This document shows positions 5,457 to 12,142 of a stretch of DNA of 14,027 nt, one piece after another. Each line of letters starts with the position of its first letter. Position 1 is the stretch's first letter. Made by a program: the position numbers and the translations under genes. Location: positions 1-14,027 of the forward strand of contig SIAT01000029.1 of assembly GCA_009691645.1 (NCBI GenBank), written 5' to 3'. The notes beneath the pieces were generated by a model. The model saw nothing but the letters and a program-made list of their open reading frames with translations. It ran no database searches and had not been told where the DNA came from. Origin of the DNA: Pedosphaera sp. Its GTDB lineage: Bacteria > Verrucomicrobiota > Verrucomicrobiia > Limisphaerales > SIAT01.

Positions 5457-8033
5457 TCAGCCGAAGAGGTCCAACTGCGGCGGCGGCTCGAGCTGCTGCA
5501 ATTTCTCCCGCTCCGCGCGCTGGCGTCCGGCGTGGCGCACGTTGCCTTCGGGCGTCAATTCGCTCTCCTCGAGATTTCGCAAAATCACCTTCGCACGCTC
5601 GACGACTTCTTTGGGCACACCGGCGAGTCGCGCCACTTGGATGCCGTAGCTCTTGTCCGTGCCGCCGGCGACAATCTTGCGTAGGAAAACAATCTGATCG
5701 TTCCACTCGCGCACAGCCACGTTGAAGTTCTGCACGCGCGCGAGTCGGCCGGCCAACTCGGTCAGCTCGTGATAATGCGTGGCGAAAAGAGTCTTGGCGC
5801 CGATGACGTTGTGCAGATGCTCCACGATGCTCCACGCGAGGGAGAGGCCGTCGAACGTGCTCGTGCCGCGCCCGATTTCGTCGAGGATCACGAGGCTGCG
5901 CGCGGTGGCGTTGTTGAGGATGTTCGCCGTCTCGCTCATCTCCACCATGAACGTGCTCTGCCCGCGCGCGAGGTCGTCGCTCGCGCCGATGCGCGTGAAG
6001 ATGCGGTCGGTCAAATCAATCCGCGCCGCCGCCGCCGGCACGAACGCTCCCGTGTGTGCGAGCAATGCGAGCAACGCCACCTGCCGGATGTACGTGCTCT
6101 TGCCCGCCATATTTGGCCCGGTGATGAGCGCAATCTGCTGCGTGGTGACGTCCAGCATCGTGTCGTTCGGCACAAAGCGTTCTTCGATCAACGCTTGATC
6201 GAGCACGGGATGCCGGCCGTCGCGGATCTGAATTACGCCTTCCTCGCCGACCTGTGGACGGCAGCAATCATAAAGCCGCGCCATCTCGGCGAACGCGGTC
6301 AGCACGTCGAGCTGCGCGAGCGCATCGGCTGTCTGCTGGATGTCGCGCAAGTGCGCCAACACCGCTTCGCGCACGCGGAGGAAGAGCGCGTACTCGAGTT
6401 TCATGCTGCGCTCTTCGGCGCCGAGAATCTTGCCCTCCATCTCCTTCAGTTCGGGCGTGATGAACCGCTCGCCGTTCGCGATAGTCTGTTTGCGGATGTA
6501 ATGCGCCGGCACCTTGTCGAGATTCGCCCGCGTCACTTCGATGTAGTAACCGAACACGGCGTTGAAGCGCACCTTGAGCGAACTGATGCCGGTGCGCTCG
6601 ATCTCGTCCTGCTGCAGTTGGGCGATCCACTCCTTGCCATCGCGCGTGGCGTGGTGCAGTTCGTCGAGTGCGTCGTCGAAGCTGTCGCGGATTAACCCGC
6701 CTTCCTTCACCGCCAGCGGCGGTTCATCCACGATGGCACGAGCGATGAACGCGACCAACTCGGGCAACTCAGCGAGCTGTGTGGCCAGTTCGGCAAGCAA
6801 ACTGGGGCGGTGAGATTCCGGATGAAGCGCGTCGTGCAACGCGGGCAACTCTGCGGTTTCGGCGCGTGAAGGAGTCCGATCCATCGCCGCAAGCATTTCG
6901 CGCAGCGCCGGAATCTGTTCCAACGCGAGCCGCAGCGCGAGCAGGTCGCGCGCGTTGCCGGAGCCGACGGAAAGCCGACTGAGTGTCCGCTCGAGGTCGC
7001 GCACCTCGCCGAGTTGCGCGCGGAATTGGCCGAGAGTGGCCGGGTTCTCGATCCATGTTTGCACGGCATCCTGTCGCCGGCGAAGTGGCGCAACGGTCGC
7101 GAGCGGTTGCGTGAGCCAGTCGCGCAGGCGTCGCGCGCCCATCGGGGTGACGGTGCGGTTGAGCGCGCCGTAGAGCGAAGTGTTCCTCGGCGCGTCGCGG
7201 CGGAGCGGTTCAAGGATTTCTAAATTCCGCAGCGTGGTGCCGTCGATCACGAGGTAATCGCGGCGTTCGTAAGTGGTGAGGCGGGTGAGGTGCGCCACAT
7301 CGCGGCGGAGATGGTGCGTGAGATAATGCAGGGCGCCACCGGCGGCACCGATGGCGGCGGGGCGATCCTTCAGTCCGAAGCCGTCGAGCGAGGCGACTTT
7401 GAAATGGTCGCGCAGCGTGAACACGGCCGTCTCCGGCGCGAACACCCAGTCGTCGTGGCCGCTGGCGATGACGGGCAGGGGCTGCAGCAACGCGCGGAGC
7501 GATTGCGCTTCGGCAGGGTAGATCAATTCCGCGGGGCGCAGCCGTTCCAGTTCCGTGAGCAGCGCCGTGTCGTTCTCCAGTTCGGTGGCTTTGAAATCGC
7601 CGGTGGTGAGATCCACGAGAGCGAGGCCGAAGGATTTGCCGTTCGCGCAGACGGCGGCGAGGAAGTTGTTCCGCTCGGCGGCGAGCAGGCGTTCATCGAA
7701 GTGCGTGCCCGGCGAAAGAATCTGCGTGACCTCGCGCTTCACGAGTTGGCCGGCCCGCGCTTCTTCCATCTGATCGCAGACGGCGACCTTCTTGCCGGCA
7801 CGGAGCAAGCGGGCGATGTAACCGTTGAAGGCGTGGTGAGGGATGCCGCACATCGGGACCACGCCGCGCTTGGTGAGAGCGACGTTGAGGAGTTGCGCGC
7901 CGACTTGCGCGTCCTCAAAAAACATCTCGTAAAAATCGCCGAGACGGAAGAGCAGCAGCGCGTCTTTTGGCAGCTCGCTCTTGATGCGGCGGTACTGCGC
8001 CATCATCGGCGTGAGTTGTGTCTCGGTCGACAT
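5457..8033 (-). CDS. mutS: DNA mismatch repair protein MutS
   Basis: MutS recognises base mismatches and small loops as a dimeric ABC-type ATPase and recruits MutL. Seen in the 858-residue product: the mismatch-reading Phe-x-Glu in L-G-D-F-Y-E-M-F (F34, E36), long central clamp and lever regions, and the ATPase domain. That domain has Walker A G-P-N-M-A-G-K-S-T at about 639-647, the S-T-F-M-V-E-M signature, Walker B L-V-I-L-D-E at about 714-719, and A-T-H-Y-H-E-L. The protein ends in P-P-P-Q-L-D-L-F-G, a sliding-clamp-binding type motif, with no tail after it like the tetramerising C-terminus of E. coli MutS. I chose ATG 8033; a TTG at 8069 would add 12 unconserved residues. No mutL is nearby. 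It converges with the zinc-ribbon gene with a 2-nt gap and no terminator. Confidence 0.97.
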   Translation of the reverse strand: MSTETQLTPMMAQYRRIKSELPKDALLLFRLGDFYEMFFEDAQVGAQLLNVALTKRGVVPMCGIPHHAFNGYIARLLRAGKKVAVCDQMEEARAGQLVKREVTQILSPGTHFDERLLAAERNNFLAAVCANGKSFGLALVDLTTGDFKATELENDTALLTELERLRPAELIYPAEAQSLRALLQPLPVIASGHDDWVFAPETAVFTLRDHFKVASLDGFGLKDRPAAIGAAGGALHYLTHHLRRDVAHLTRLTTYERRDYLVIDGTTLRNLEILEPLRRDAPRNTSLYGALNRTVTPMGARRLRDWLTQPLATVAPLRRRQDAVQTWIENPATLGQFRAQLGEVRDLERTLSRLSVGSGNARDLLALRLALEQIPALREMLAAMDRTPSRAETAELPALHDALHPESHRPSLLAELATQLAELPELVAFIARAIVDEPPLAVKEGGLIRDSFDDALDELHHATRDGKEWIAQLQQDEIERTGISSLKVRFNAVFGYYIEVTRANLDKVPAHYIRKQTIANGERFITPELKEMEGKILGAEERSMKLEYALFLRVREAVLAHLRDIQQTADALAQLDVLTAFAEMARLYDCCRPQVGEEGVIQIRDGRHPVLDQALIEERFVPNDTMLDVTTQQIALITGPNMAGKSTYIRQVALLALLAHTGAFVPAAAARIDLTDRIFTRIGASDDLARGQSTFMVEMSETANILNNATARSLVILDEIGRGTSTFDGLSLAWSIVEHLHNVIGAKTLFATHYHELTELAGRLARVQNFNVAVREWNDQIVFLRKIVAGGTDKSYGIQVARLAGVPKEVVERAKVILRNLEESELTPEGNVRHAGRQRAEREKLQQLEPPPQLDLFG

Positions 8034-8115
8034 CGGCGCGAGTGTTCGGAGAGCTCGCGCGGAATTCAACAGATTTCCGACGACGTGTTCGGTGTGAGAT
8101 TTTTTGAAATACTTC

Positions 8116-8144
8116 TGGTCAACACGATGTGTGAGGGCTACAAC
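8116..8144 (+). promoter_or_regulatory. Candidate promoter for the Lys/Ala micro-gene
   Basis: TGGTCA (8116-8121) and TACAAC (8139-8144) are separated by 17 nt in the 178-nt gap between the divergent mutS and the micro-gene. This predicts a leader of about 60 nt before ATG 8212, in contrast to the very short leaders elsewhere. On the - strand the same spot offers TTGACC as a possible mutS -35 element, but without a good -10. Confidence 0.3.
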
Positions 8145-8193
8145 TCCCGCGTCCCGACGGATATTTCAGATGACCCATCGAGGTCAAAATTGT

Positions 8194-8205
8194 GAGAGGG
8201 GGTGA
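8194..8205 (+). promoter_or_regulatory. Strong Shine-Dalgarno for the Lys/Ala peptide gene
   Basis: The purine-rich run GAGAGGGGGTGA lies about 6 nt before ATG 8212. It is the only obvious Shine-Dalgarno before any start codon in this window and decides that the tiny frame is translated. Confidence 0.65.
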
Positions 8206-8211
8206 CTTAAA

Positions 8212-8283
8212 ATGACTGCTAAGAAAAAAGCTGCTGCCAAGAAACCTGCTGCCAAGAAACACGCTGCGAAGAAGAAGAAGTAA
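8212..8283 (+). CDS. 23-residue Lys/Ala-rich micro-protein
   Basis: Seen: ATG at 8212 after a strong Shine-Dalgarno, 23 sense codons, and TAA at 8281-8283. The product is M-T followed almost entirely by Lys and Ala, with one Pro and one His, in repeating A-A-K-K units. It has no acidic and no bulky hydrophobic residue. Composition resembles the basic tails of histone H1-like bacterial proteins, so nucleic-acid or polyanion binding is inferred, not shown. The DNA carries a perfect tandem 15-bp repeat (8231-8245 and 8246-8260) and a decayed third copy. The gene stands alone between mutS (divergent) and a hairpin terminator, so it is probably a monocistronic transcript. The leader-plus-ORF-plus-terminator could also be a small RNA, but the Shine-Dalgarno argues for translation. 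Confidence 0.7.
   Translation: MTAKKKAAAKKPAAKKHAAKKKK
8231..8260 (+). repeat. Perfect tandem 15-bp duplication inside the micro-gene
   Basis: CTGCTGCCAAGAAAC occurs twice back to back (8231-8245, 8246-8260). Being 15 bp, it keeps the frame and duplicates a five-residue Ala/Lys unit. A degenerate third unit follows, so the peptide appears to have grown by slippage or unequal recombination. Confidence 0.85.
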
Positions 8284-8297
8284 CCTCTCTTCGATTG

Positions 8298-8342
8298 AGG
8301 ACGCCAGTCTCGGCCTAGTGCTGGGGCTGGCGTCTTGCTTTT
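8298..8342 (+). terminator. Rho-independent terminator after the Lys/Ala micro-gene
   Basis: GACGCCAG (8300-8307) pairs perfectly with CTGGCGTC (8327-8334). Inside it TCTC pairs with GGGG using two G-U pairs, then GGC pairs with GCT (one G-U pair), closing on a 5-nt CTAGT loop. The stem is about 15 bp and is followed by the T-rich tract TTGCTTTT (8335-8342). It starts 15 nt after the micro-gene stop and lies before the exonuclease gene. Confidence 0.85.
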
Positions 8343-8370
8343 CACGCCGGTTTCCGTTTCCCTCGCACGC

Positions 8371-9087
8371 ATGGCCACGTTGGTTTTCGATATCGAGACG
8401 TCCCAGCTCCCGTTGGAAAATTTCGACGAGACGCAGCAGGAATATCTTTTTCGCGAAGCGGGAAAACTGGAAGATCCCGTCGCGCGCGAAACCAAACGCG
8501 CGGAGATCCAGCGTCAGTTCAACCTCTGGCCCTTCACCGCGCAAGTGGTCTGCCTCGCGATGCTGAATGCCGACACCGCGCGCGGCCAGGTACTCTTCAT
8601 CGCGGACGATTGCGAGGCGCCCGCCACGCCCGGGTCGGTGGAGTTTGTGCCGTGCGCGGACGAAACGGAACTGCTCGCGCAGTTCTGGGAGGCGTCGAAG
8701 AAGTTCAACCGCATCGTCACTTTCAACGGGCGCGGGTTCGACGTGCCGTTTCTTTATCTGCGTTCTGCGGTGCTGAACGTCCCCATCACGCGCAAGGATT
8801 GGCTCGGCTACCGTTATCAGATCGAGCCGCACTGCGATCTGGCGGAGCAGTTCACTTTCTACAATGTGAGCGGGCGCGACGGCGCGGCGCGCAAGTTCAA
8901 CCTCGATTTCTACTGCAAGGCCTTCGGCATCGAGTCGCCCAAAAGTCACGGCGTGACCGGCATGGATGTGAATGACCTGATGGCGCAGGGCCGTTACCAC
9001 GAGATCGCCGAGTACTGTTTGCGCGACGTGCGCGCGACGGTGGATCTCTACAAGATCTGGAGGGACCGGCTTGCGGGAGTGAAGTGA
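8371..9087 (+). CDS. Predicted 3'-5' exonuclease, PolB-exonuclease-like (DEDDy)
   Basis: The 238-residue product carries the three exonuclease motifs of the DnaQ-like RNase H fold. ExoI is V-F-D-I-E-T (D7, E9), ExoII is I-V-T-F-N-G-R-G-F-D (N119, D124), and ExoIII is Y-C-L-R-D-V (Y215, D219). The Tyr makes it a DEDDy enzyme, so two-metal-ion cleavage of nucleic acid from the 3' end is expected. The arrangement with N-G-R-G-F-D-V-P-F matches the family of stand-alone exonucleases related to the proofreading domain of B-family polymerases (PF10108 type). The natural substrate is unknown. ATG 8371 puts ExoI at the N-terminus as usual; an upstream in-frame TTG lies in the terminator's T tract and is rejected. 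No Shine-Dalgarno or clear own promoter is seen, so transcription may depend on read-through of the terminator. Confidence 0.9.
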   Translation: MATLVFDIETSQLPLENFDETQQEYLFREAGKLEDPVARETKRAEIQRQFNLWPFTAQVVCLAMLNADTARGQVLFIADDCEAPATPGSVEFVPCADETELLAQFWEASKKFNRIVTFNGRGFDVPFLYLRSAVLNVPITRKDWLGYRYQIEPHCDLAEQFTFYNVSGRDGAARKFNLDFYCKAFGIESPKSHGVTGMDVNDLMAQGRYHEIAEYCLRDVRATVDLYKIWRDRLAGVK

Positions 9088-9132
9088 GCGGTCCGCTTTT
9101 GCGGCGAAACTTTGCGCGCGGCAAACTTCCGC

Positions 9133-9162
9133 TTGTCAGTGGCCGGAAACGCGTTCTACATT
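9133..9162 (+). promoter_or_regulatory. Promoter candidate for the PhoH gene
   Basis: TTGTCA (9133-9138) and TACATT (9157-9162) are separated by 18 nt in the 170-nt gap between the exonuclease and PhoH genes. It is followed directly by TTGGGCCGTG (9161-9170), the same ten bases that contain the prmC start. The GTG at 9168 is in frame with PhoH and lies 5 nt after the -10 element. Otherwise the 170-nt gap holds nothing recognisable. Confidence 0.45.
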
Positions 9163-9257
9163 GGGCCGTGGCTGTGAAAGCATTCCGCCAAGGAGCCCGT
9201 CCGCAATCACCCGACGCACCCGTCGCTTTTCGGCCATCCAATCCCAATCATCCACAC

Positions 9258-10559
9258 GTGAAGAACTTCATCCTCGATACCAACGTCCTCCTCCACGATC
9301 CAAACTCGATCCTCAATTTCCAGGACAACAACGTCCACATCCCGATCGAGGTGATCGAGGAGGTGGACCGTTTCAAGCGTGAATCGTCCGAGTTGGGCCG
9401 AAATGCCCGCACCATCTCGCGGATGCTCGACGGGTTCCGCGTGCAAGGCCATCTGAACAAGGGCGTGACGCTCCCCAACGGCGGCACGCTGCGGATCCTC
9501 ATCCCCGGTCCGGACGAAGCGGTGATCCCGGCGCTCGATTCGCGCGTGGTGGATAATCAGATCCTCGCCATCGCGCTCGCTGTGCAGAAAAAGCAGCCGA
9601 AGATGAAGGCCGTCCTCGTCTCCAAGGACATCAATCTGCGCATCAAAGCCGACGCGCTCGGCCTCGCTGCTGAGGATTACGAGAGCGACCATGTCCGGTT
9701 GCAGGACCTCTACGCGGGCATGTTCGAGAAAACCATCAGCACCGATCAGATGGCGAAGTTTCGATCCGAGGAGGAACTGGTGCTGGGCGAGAAACGTTGC
9801 CCGAACGAATATTGCGCGCTGCTCGATGCCGCCAATCCCAAACGCGCCGCGCTCACCAAGGTGGATGCCACCGGCACCAAGGTCGTGCCGATCATCGATT
9901 GCCGCGAAGGCGTCTGGGGCATCAAGCCCCGCAACCGCGAGCAGCACTTCGCCTTCGACGCATTGCTGGATGACCGCATCAAGCTCGTCACCCTCATGGG
10001 CAAGGCTGGCACCGGCAAGACACTCATGGCCATGGCCGCCGGACTCAAACGCACCGTGATGGATCGCGAGTATCGCCGTCTCGTCGTCGCCCGCCCCACC
10101 ATTTCGATGGGCAAGGAACTCGGGTTTCTTCCCGGCTCACTCGACGAGAAACTCGCCCCGTGGATGCAGCCGATTCACGACGCTCTCGAGATGCTCAGCG
10201 ATTTGAACATGGGCACCGAACACCGTCGTAGCGGCGATTTGATGCGTTCGGGACAGATTGTCGTCGAAGCACTCAGTTACATTCGTGGTCGTTCCATCGC
10301 CCACCAATTCATGATCATTGATGAGGCGCAGAACCTCACGCCGCTCGAGGTCAAGACCATCGTCACCCGCGTCGGCAGCGGCACCAAGATCATCTTCACG
10401 GGCGATCCGTACCAGATTGATAACCCGTACGTGGACGCCTCTTCCAACGGCTTCAACTATCTCATCAGCAAATTCCGCGACCACCCCATCGCCGCGCATA
10501 TCGAATTGCAAAAGGGCGAGCGTTCCGAGCTGGCCGAGCTGGCCGCGAACATCCTGTAA
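9258..10559 (+). CDS. PhoH-family ATPase with N-terminal PIN domain
   Basis: The 433-residue product joins two domains. A PIN nuclease-like domain lies at about 1-140, with acidic residues at D7 in I-L-D-T-N-V, E32/E35 in P-I-E-V-I-E-E-V, D99 and D123. A PhoH P-loop ATPase lies at about 225-433, with Walker A G-K-A-G-T-G-K-T at 248-255 and Walker B M-I-I-D-E-A-Q at 352-358. The PhoH signatures R-P-T-I-S-M-G-K-E-L-G-F-L-P-G and T-G-D-P-Y-Q-I-D are present. PIN-PhoH proteins are linked to RNA unwinding and cleavage, but the cellular role is not settled. GTG 9258 gives the start typical of the family. In-frame GTGs at 9168 and 9084 would add 30 and 58 unconserved residues, and 9168 sits just after a promoter-like element. 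Start choice is therefore uncertain. The gene ends 12 nt from convergent comM. Confidence 0.93.
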   Translation: MKNFILDTNVLLHDPNSILNFQDNNVHIPIEVIEEVDRFKRESSELGRNARTISRMLDGFRVQGHLNKGVTLPNGGTLRILIPGPDEAVIPALDSRVVDNQILAIALAVQKKQPKMKAVLVSKDINLRIKADALGLAAEDYESDHVRLQDLYAGMFEKTISTDQMAKFRSEEELVLGEKRCPNEYCALLDAANPKRAALTKVDATGTKVVPIIDCREGVWGIKPRNREQHFAFDALLDDRIKLVTLMGKAGTGKTLMAMAAGLKRTVMDREYRRLVVARPTISMGKELGFLPGSLDEKLAPWMQPIHDALEMLSDLNMGTEHRRSGDLMRSGQIVVEALSYIRGRSIAHQFMIIDEAQNLTPLEVKTIVTRVGSGTKIIFTGDPYQIDNPYVDASSNGFNYLISKFRDHPIAAHIELQKGERSELAELAANIL

Positions 10560-10571
10560 ACGCCGCGCGGC

Positions 10572-12095
10572 TCAGCGCCACAACTGCCGGTCGAGCGAGC
10601 GAAACTGGATCGCTTCACCGATGTGTTCGGCGGTGAGATGTTCAGCGGCGGCGAGGTCGGCGATGGTGCGGGCCACTTTCAGAATCCGATCGTAGGCGCG
10701 TGCGCTCAGATTCAAATCGGTCATCGCATGTTCGAGCAGCGACTTGGCGTGGTCATCCAATGCGCAATGCTCGCGCAACTCGCGCGAGCCCATCCGCGCG
10801 TTGCACGAGATGTGTGAACGAAGCCGTGCGCGCTGGCGAAGCCGTGCGGCGACGACGCGTTCGCGGATTTGCGCGGAACCTTCGCCCGTGCGCGCCGCCT
10901 GCATCTCGCGGAACTTCACGGCTGGCACTTCCACGTGCAGATCAATGCGGTCAAGCAACGGGCCGGAGACGCGCCCGAGGTAGGCTTGGATTTCGCGGGG
11001 CGAACTTTTTGATTCGTGCGGCATCTTGCCGTCGGGCGTCGGGTTCATCGCGGCGATGAGCATGAACTGCGAAGGGAAAGTCATCGTGCCGGCGGCGCGG
11101 CTGATGGTGACGTGGCCTTCCTCGAGCGGTTGCCGCATCGTCTCGAGCACGCTCCGTTTGAACTCGGGTAATTCGTCGAGGAAAAGCACGCCGTGGTGGG
11201 CGAGCGAGATTTCGCCGGGCGTGGGATGGATGTTGCCACCGAGCAGGCCAGCGTCGCTCGCGGTGTGGTGCGGCGCACGGAACGGCCGGCGAGTGACGAG
11301 CGACTGGCCGGGCGTGAGCTGGCCGGTGATGCTGTGGATCTTCGTGGTCTCGAGCGCTTCGTCGAGCGTGAGCGGCGGCAGGATGGTGGGGAGCCGTTTG
11401 GCGAGCATCGACTTGCCAGTGCCAGGCGGGCCGATGAGCAGGACGTTGTGGCCACCGGCCGCGGCGATCTCGAGTGCGCGCTTCACCGATTCCTGTCCTT
11501 TCACTTCGGCGAAGTCCGGCTCGTCGCCGTTCACCGGATTTTCAAACACGCGCGCGGCGTCCACTTTGAGCGGCGCGATTTTGGCGGTGCCTTCGAGGAA
11601 ATGAACGGCCTCGCGGAGGTTCTCGATGGGGATGACATTCAATCCAGTGACGACCGCCGCCTCGGCGGCATTTTCGCGCGGCACGAGCAGGCCGAGCTTG
11701 CCGTCAGCTTTCGCGCGGAGGGCGATGGGCAGCGCGCCTTTTACGGGGCGCACGGCGCCGGTGAGCGCGAGTTCGCCGATGAGCATGAAGTTTTCCAACT
11801 GATCGCTCGCGAATTGTTCGCTCGCGGCGAGCATGCCGACGGCGATGGGCAGATCGAAGCTCGGCCCTTCTTTGCGGAGATCGGCGGGGGCGAGATTGAT
11901 GGTGGTGCGGCCCATCGGCACCTTGAAAGCGGAGTTGGCGATGGCGGTGGCCACGCGATCCAGCGCCTCGCGCACGCCGGCGTCCGGCAGGCCGACGATG
12001 ATGATGCGGGTGTCGCCCCAGCCGACATTGACCTCGACCTCGACAGGCAGGGCGTCAATGCCGTGCAGCGCGGCGGCGCAGACCTTGGAGAGCAT
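10572..12095 (-). CDS. comM: Mg-chelatase-like AAA+ ATPase, ComM/YifB family
   Basis: The 507-residue length equals that of E. coli YifB/ComM. The N-terminal Lon-protease-like domain (about 1-170) starts with the family pattern G-I-D-A-L-P-V-E-V-E-V and carries V-G-L-P-D-A-G-V-R-E. The AAA+ core has Walker A G-P-P-G-T-G-K-S at 222-229, Walker B V-L-F-L-D-E at 303-308 and S-G-P-L-L-D-R-I-D-L near 377-386, followed by the Mg-chelatase C-terminal domain. ComM is a hexameric helicase that promotes branch migration when incoming single-stranded DNA recombines during natural transformation. The gene is also widespread in non-competent bacteria. The cysteine cluster after A-M-N-P, common in many homologues, is absent here (A-M-N-P-T-P-D-G). 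ATG 12095 is chosen; the frame stays open far upstream to 12518, but that part overlaps the glycosyltransferase gene and is unconserved. Confidence 0.95.
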   Translation of the reverse strand: MLSKVCAAALHGIDALPVEVEVNVGWGDTRIIIVGLPDAGVREALDRVATAIANSAFKVPMGRTTINLAPADLRKEGPSFDLPIAVGMLAASEQFASDQLENFMLIGELALTGAVRPVKGALPIALRAKADGKLGLLVPRENAAEAAVVTGLNVIPIENLREAVHFLEGTAKIAPLKVDAARVFENPVNGDEPDFAEVKGQESVKRALEIAAAGGHNVLLIGPPGTGKSMLAKRLPTILPPLTLDEALETTKIHSITGQLTPGQSLVTRRPFRAPHHTASDAGLLGGNIHPTPGEISLAHHGVLFLDELPEFKRSVLETMRQPLEEGHVTISRAAGTMTFPSQFMLIAAMNPTPDGKMPHESKSSPREIQAYLGRVSGPLLDRIDLHVEVPAVKFREMQAARTGEGSAQIRERVVAARLRQRARLRSHISCNARMGSRELREHCALDDHAKSLLEHAMTDLNLSARAYDRILKVARTIADLAAAEHLTAEHIGEAIQFRSLDRQLWR

Positions 12096-12100
12096 GCCGG

Positions 12101-12128
12101 AATATGCCCGAGGTCGCGCAACACGCAA
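12101..12128 (-). promoter_or_regulatory. Candidate leaderless promoter for comM
   Basis: On the - strand TTGCGT (12128-12123) and CATATT (12106-12101) are 16 nt apart. The -10-like element ends 5 nt before ATG 12095. It fills the 47-nt gap after the glycosyltransferase stop, and no Shine-Dalgarno is seen. Confidence 0.3.
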
Positions 12129-12142
12129 TGGAATTTCTCTCG

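Noticed and set aside
8034..8069. TTG start adding 12 residues to MutS
   Set aside because: ATG 8033 gives the normal N-terminus just before the mismatch-binding domain; the extra residues show no support and no Shine-Dalgarno.
8127..8195. A 22-codon + strand ORF upstream of the Lys/Ala gene, possible leader peptide
   Set aside because: No Shine-Dalgarno, no regulatory codon run, and it overlaps the predicted -10 element, so it would not be in the transcript.
7290..8195. Long + strand ORF opposite mutS
   Set aside because: Shadow of the high-GC mutS coding strand; composition is artefactual and no domain is recognisable. The same applies to long antisense frames over prmC, murA and comM.
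9087..9100. Palindrome AGCGGTCCGCT followed by TTTT after the exonuclease gene, possible terminator
   Set aside because: The two arms are separated by one base, so a hairpin would lose its inner pairs; too short to call a terminator.
10562..10571. Perfect palindrome GCCGCGCGGC between phoH and comM ends
   Set aside because: Without a loop or T tract it is not a convincing terminator, and short GC palindromes are expected in such DNA.
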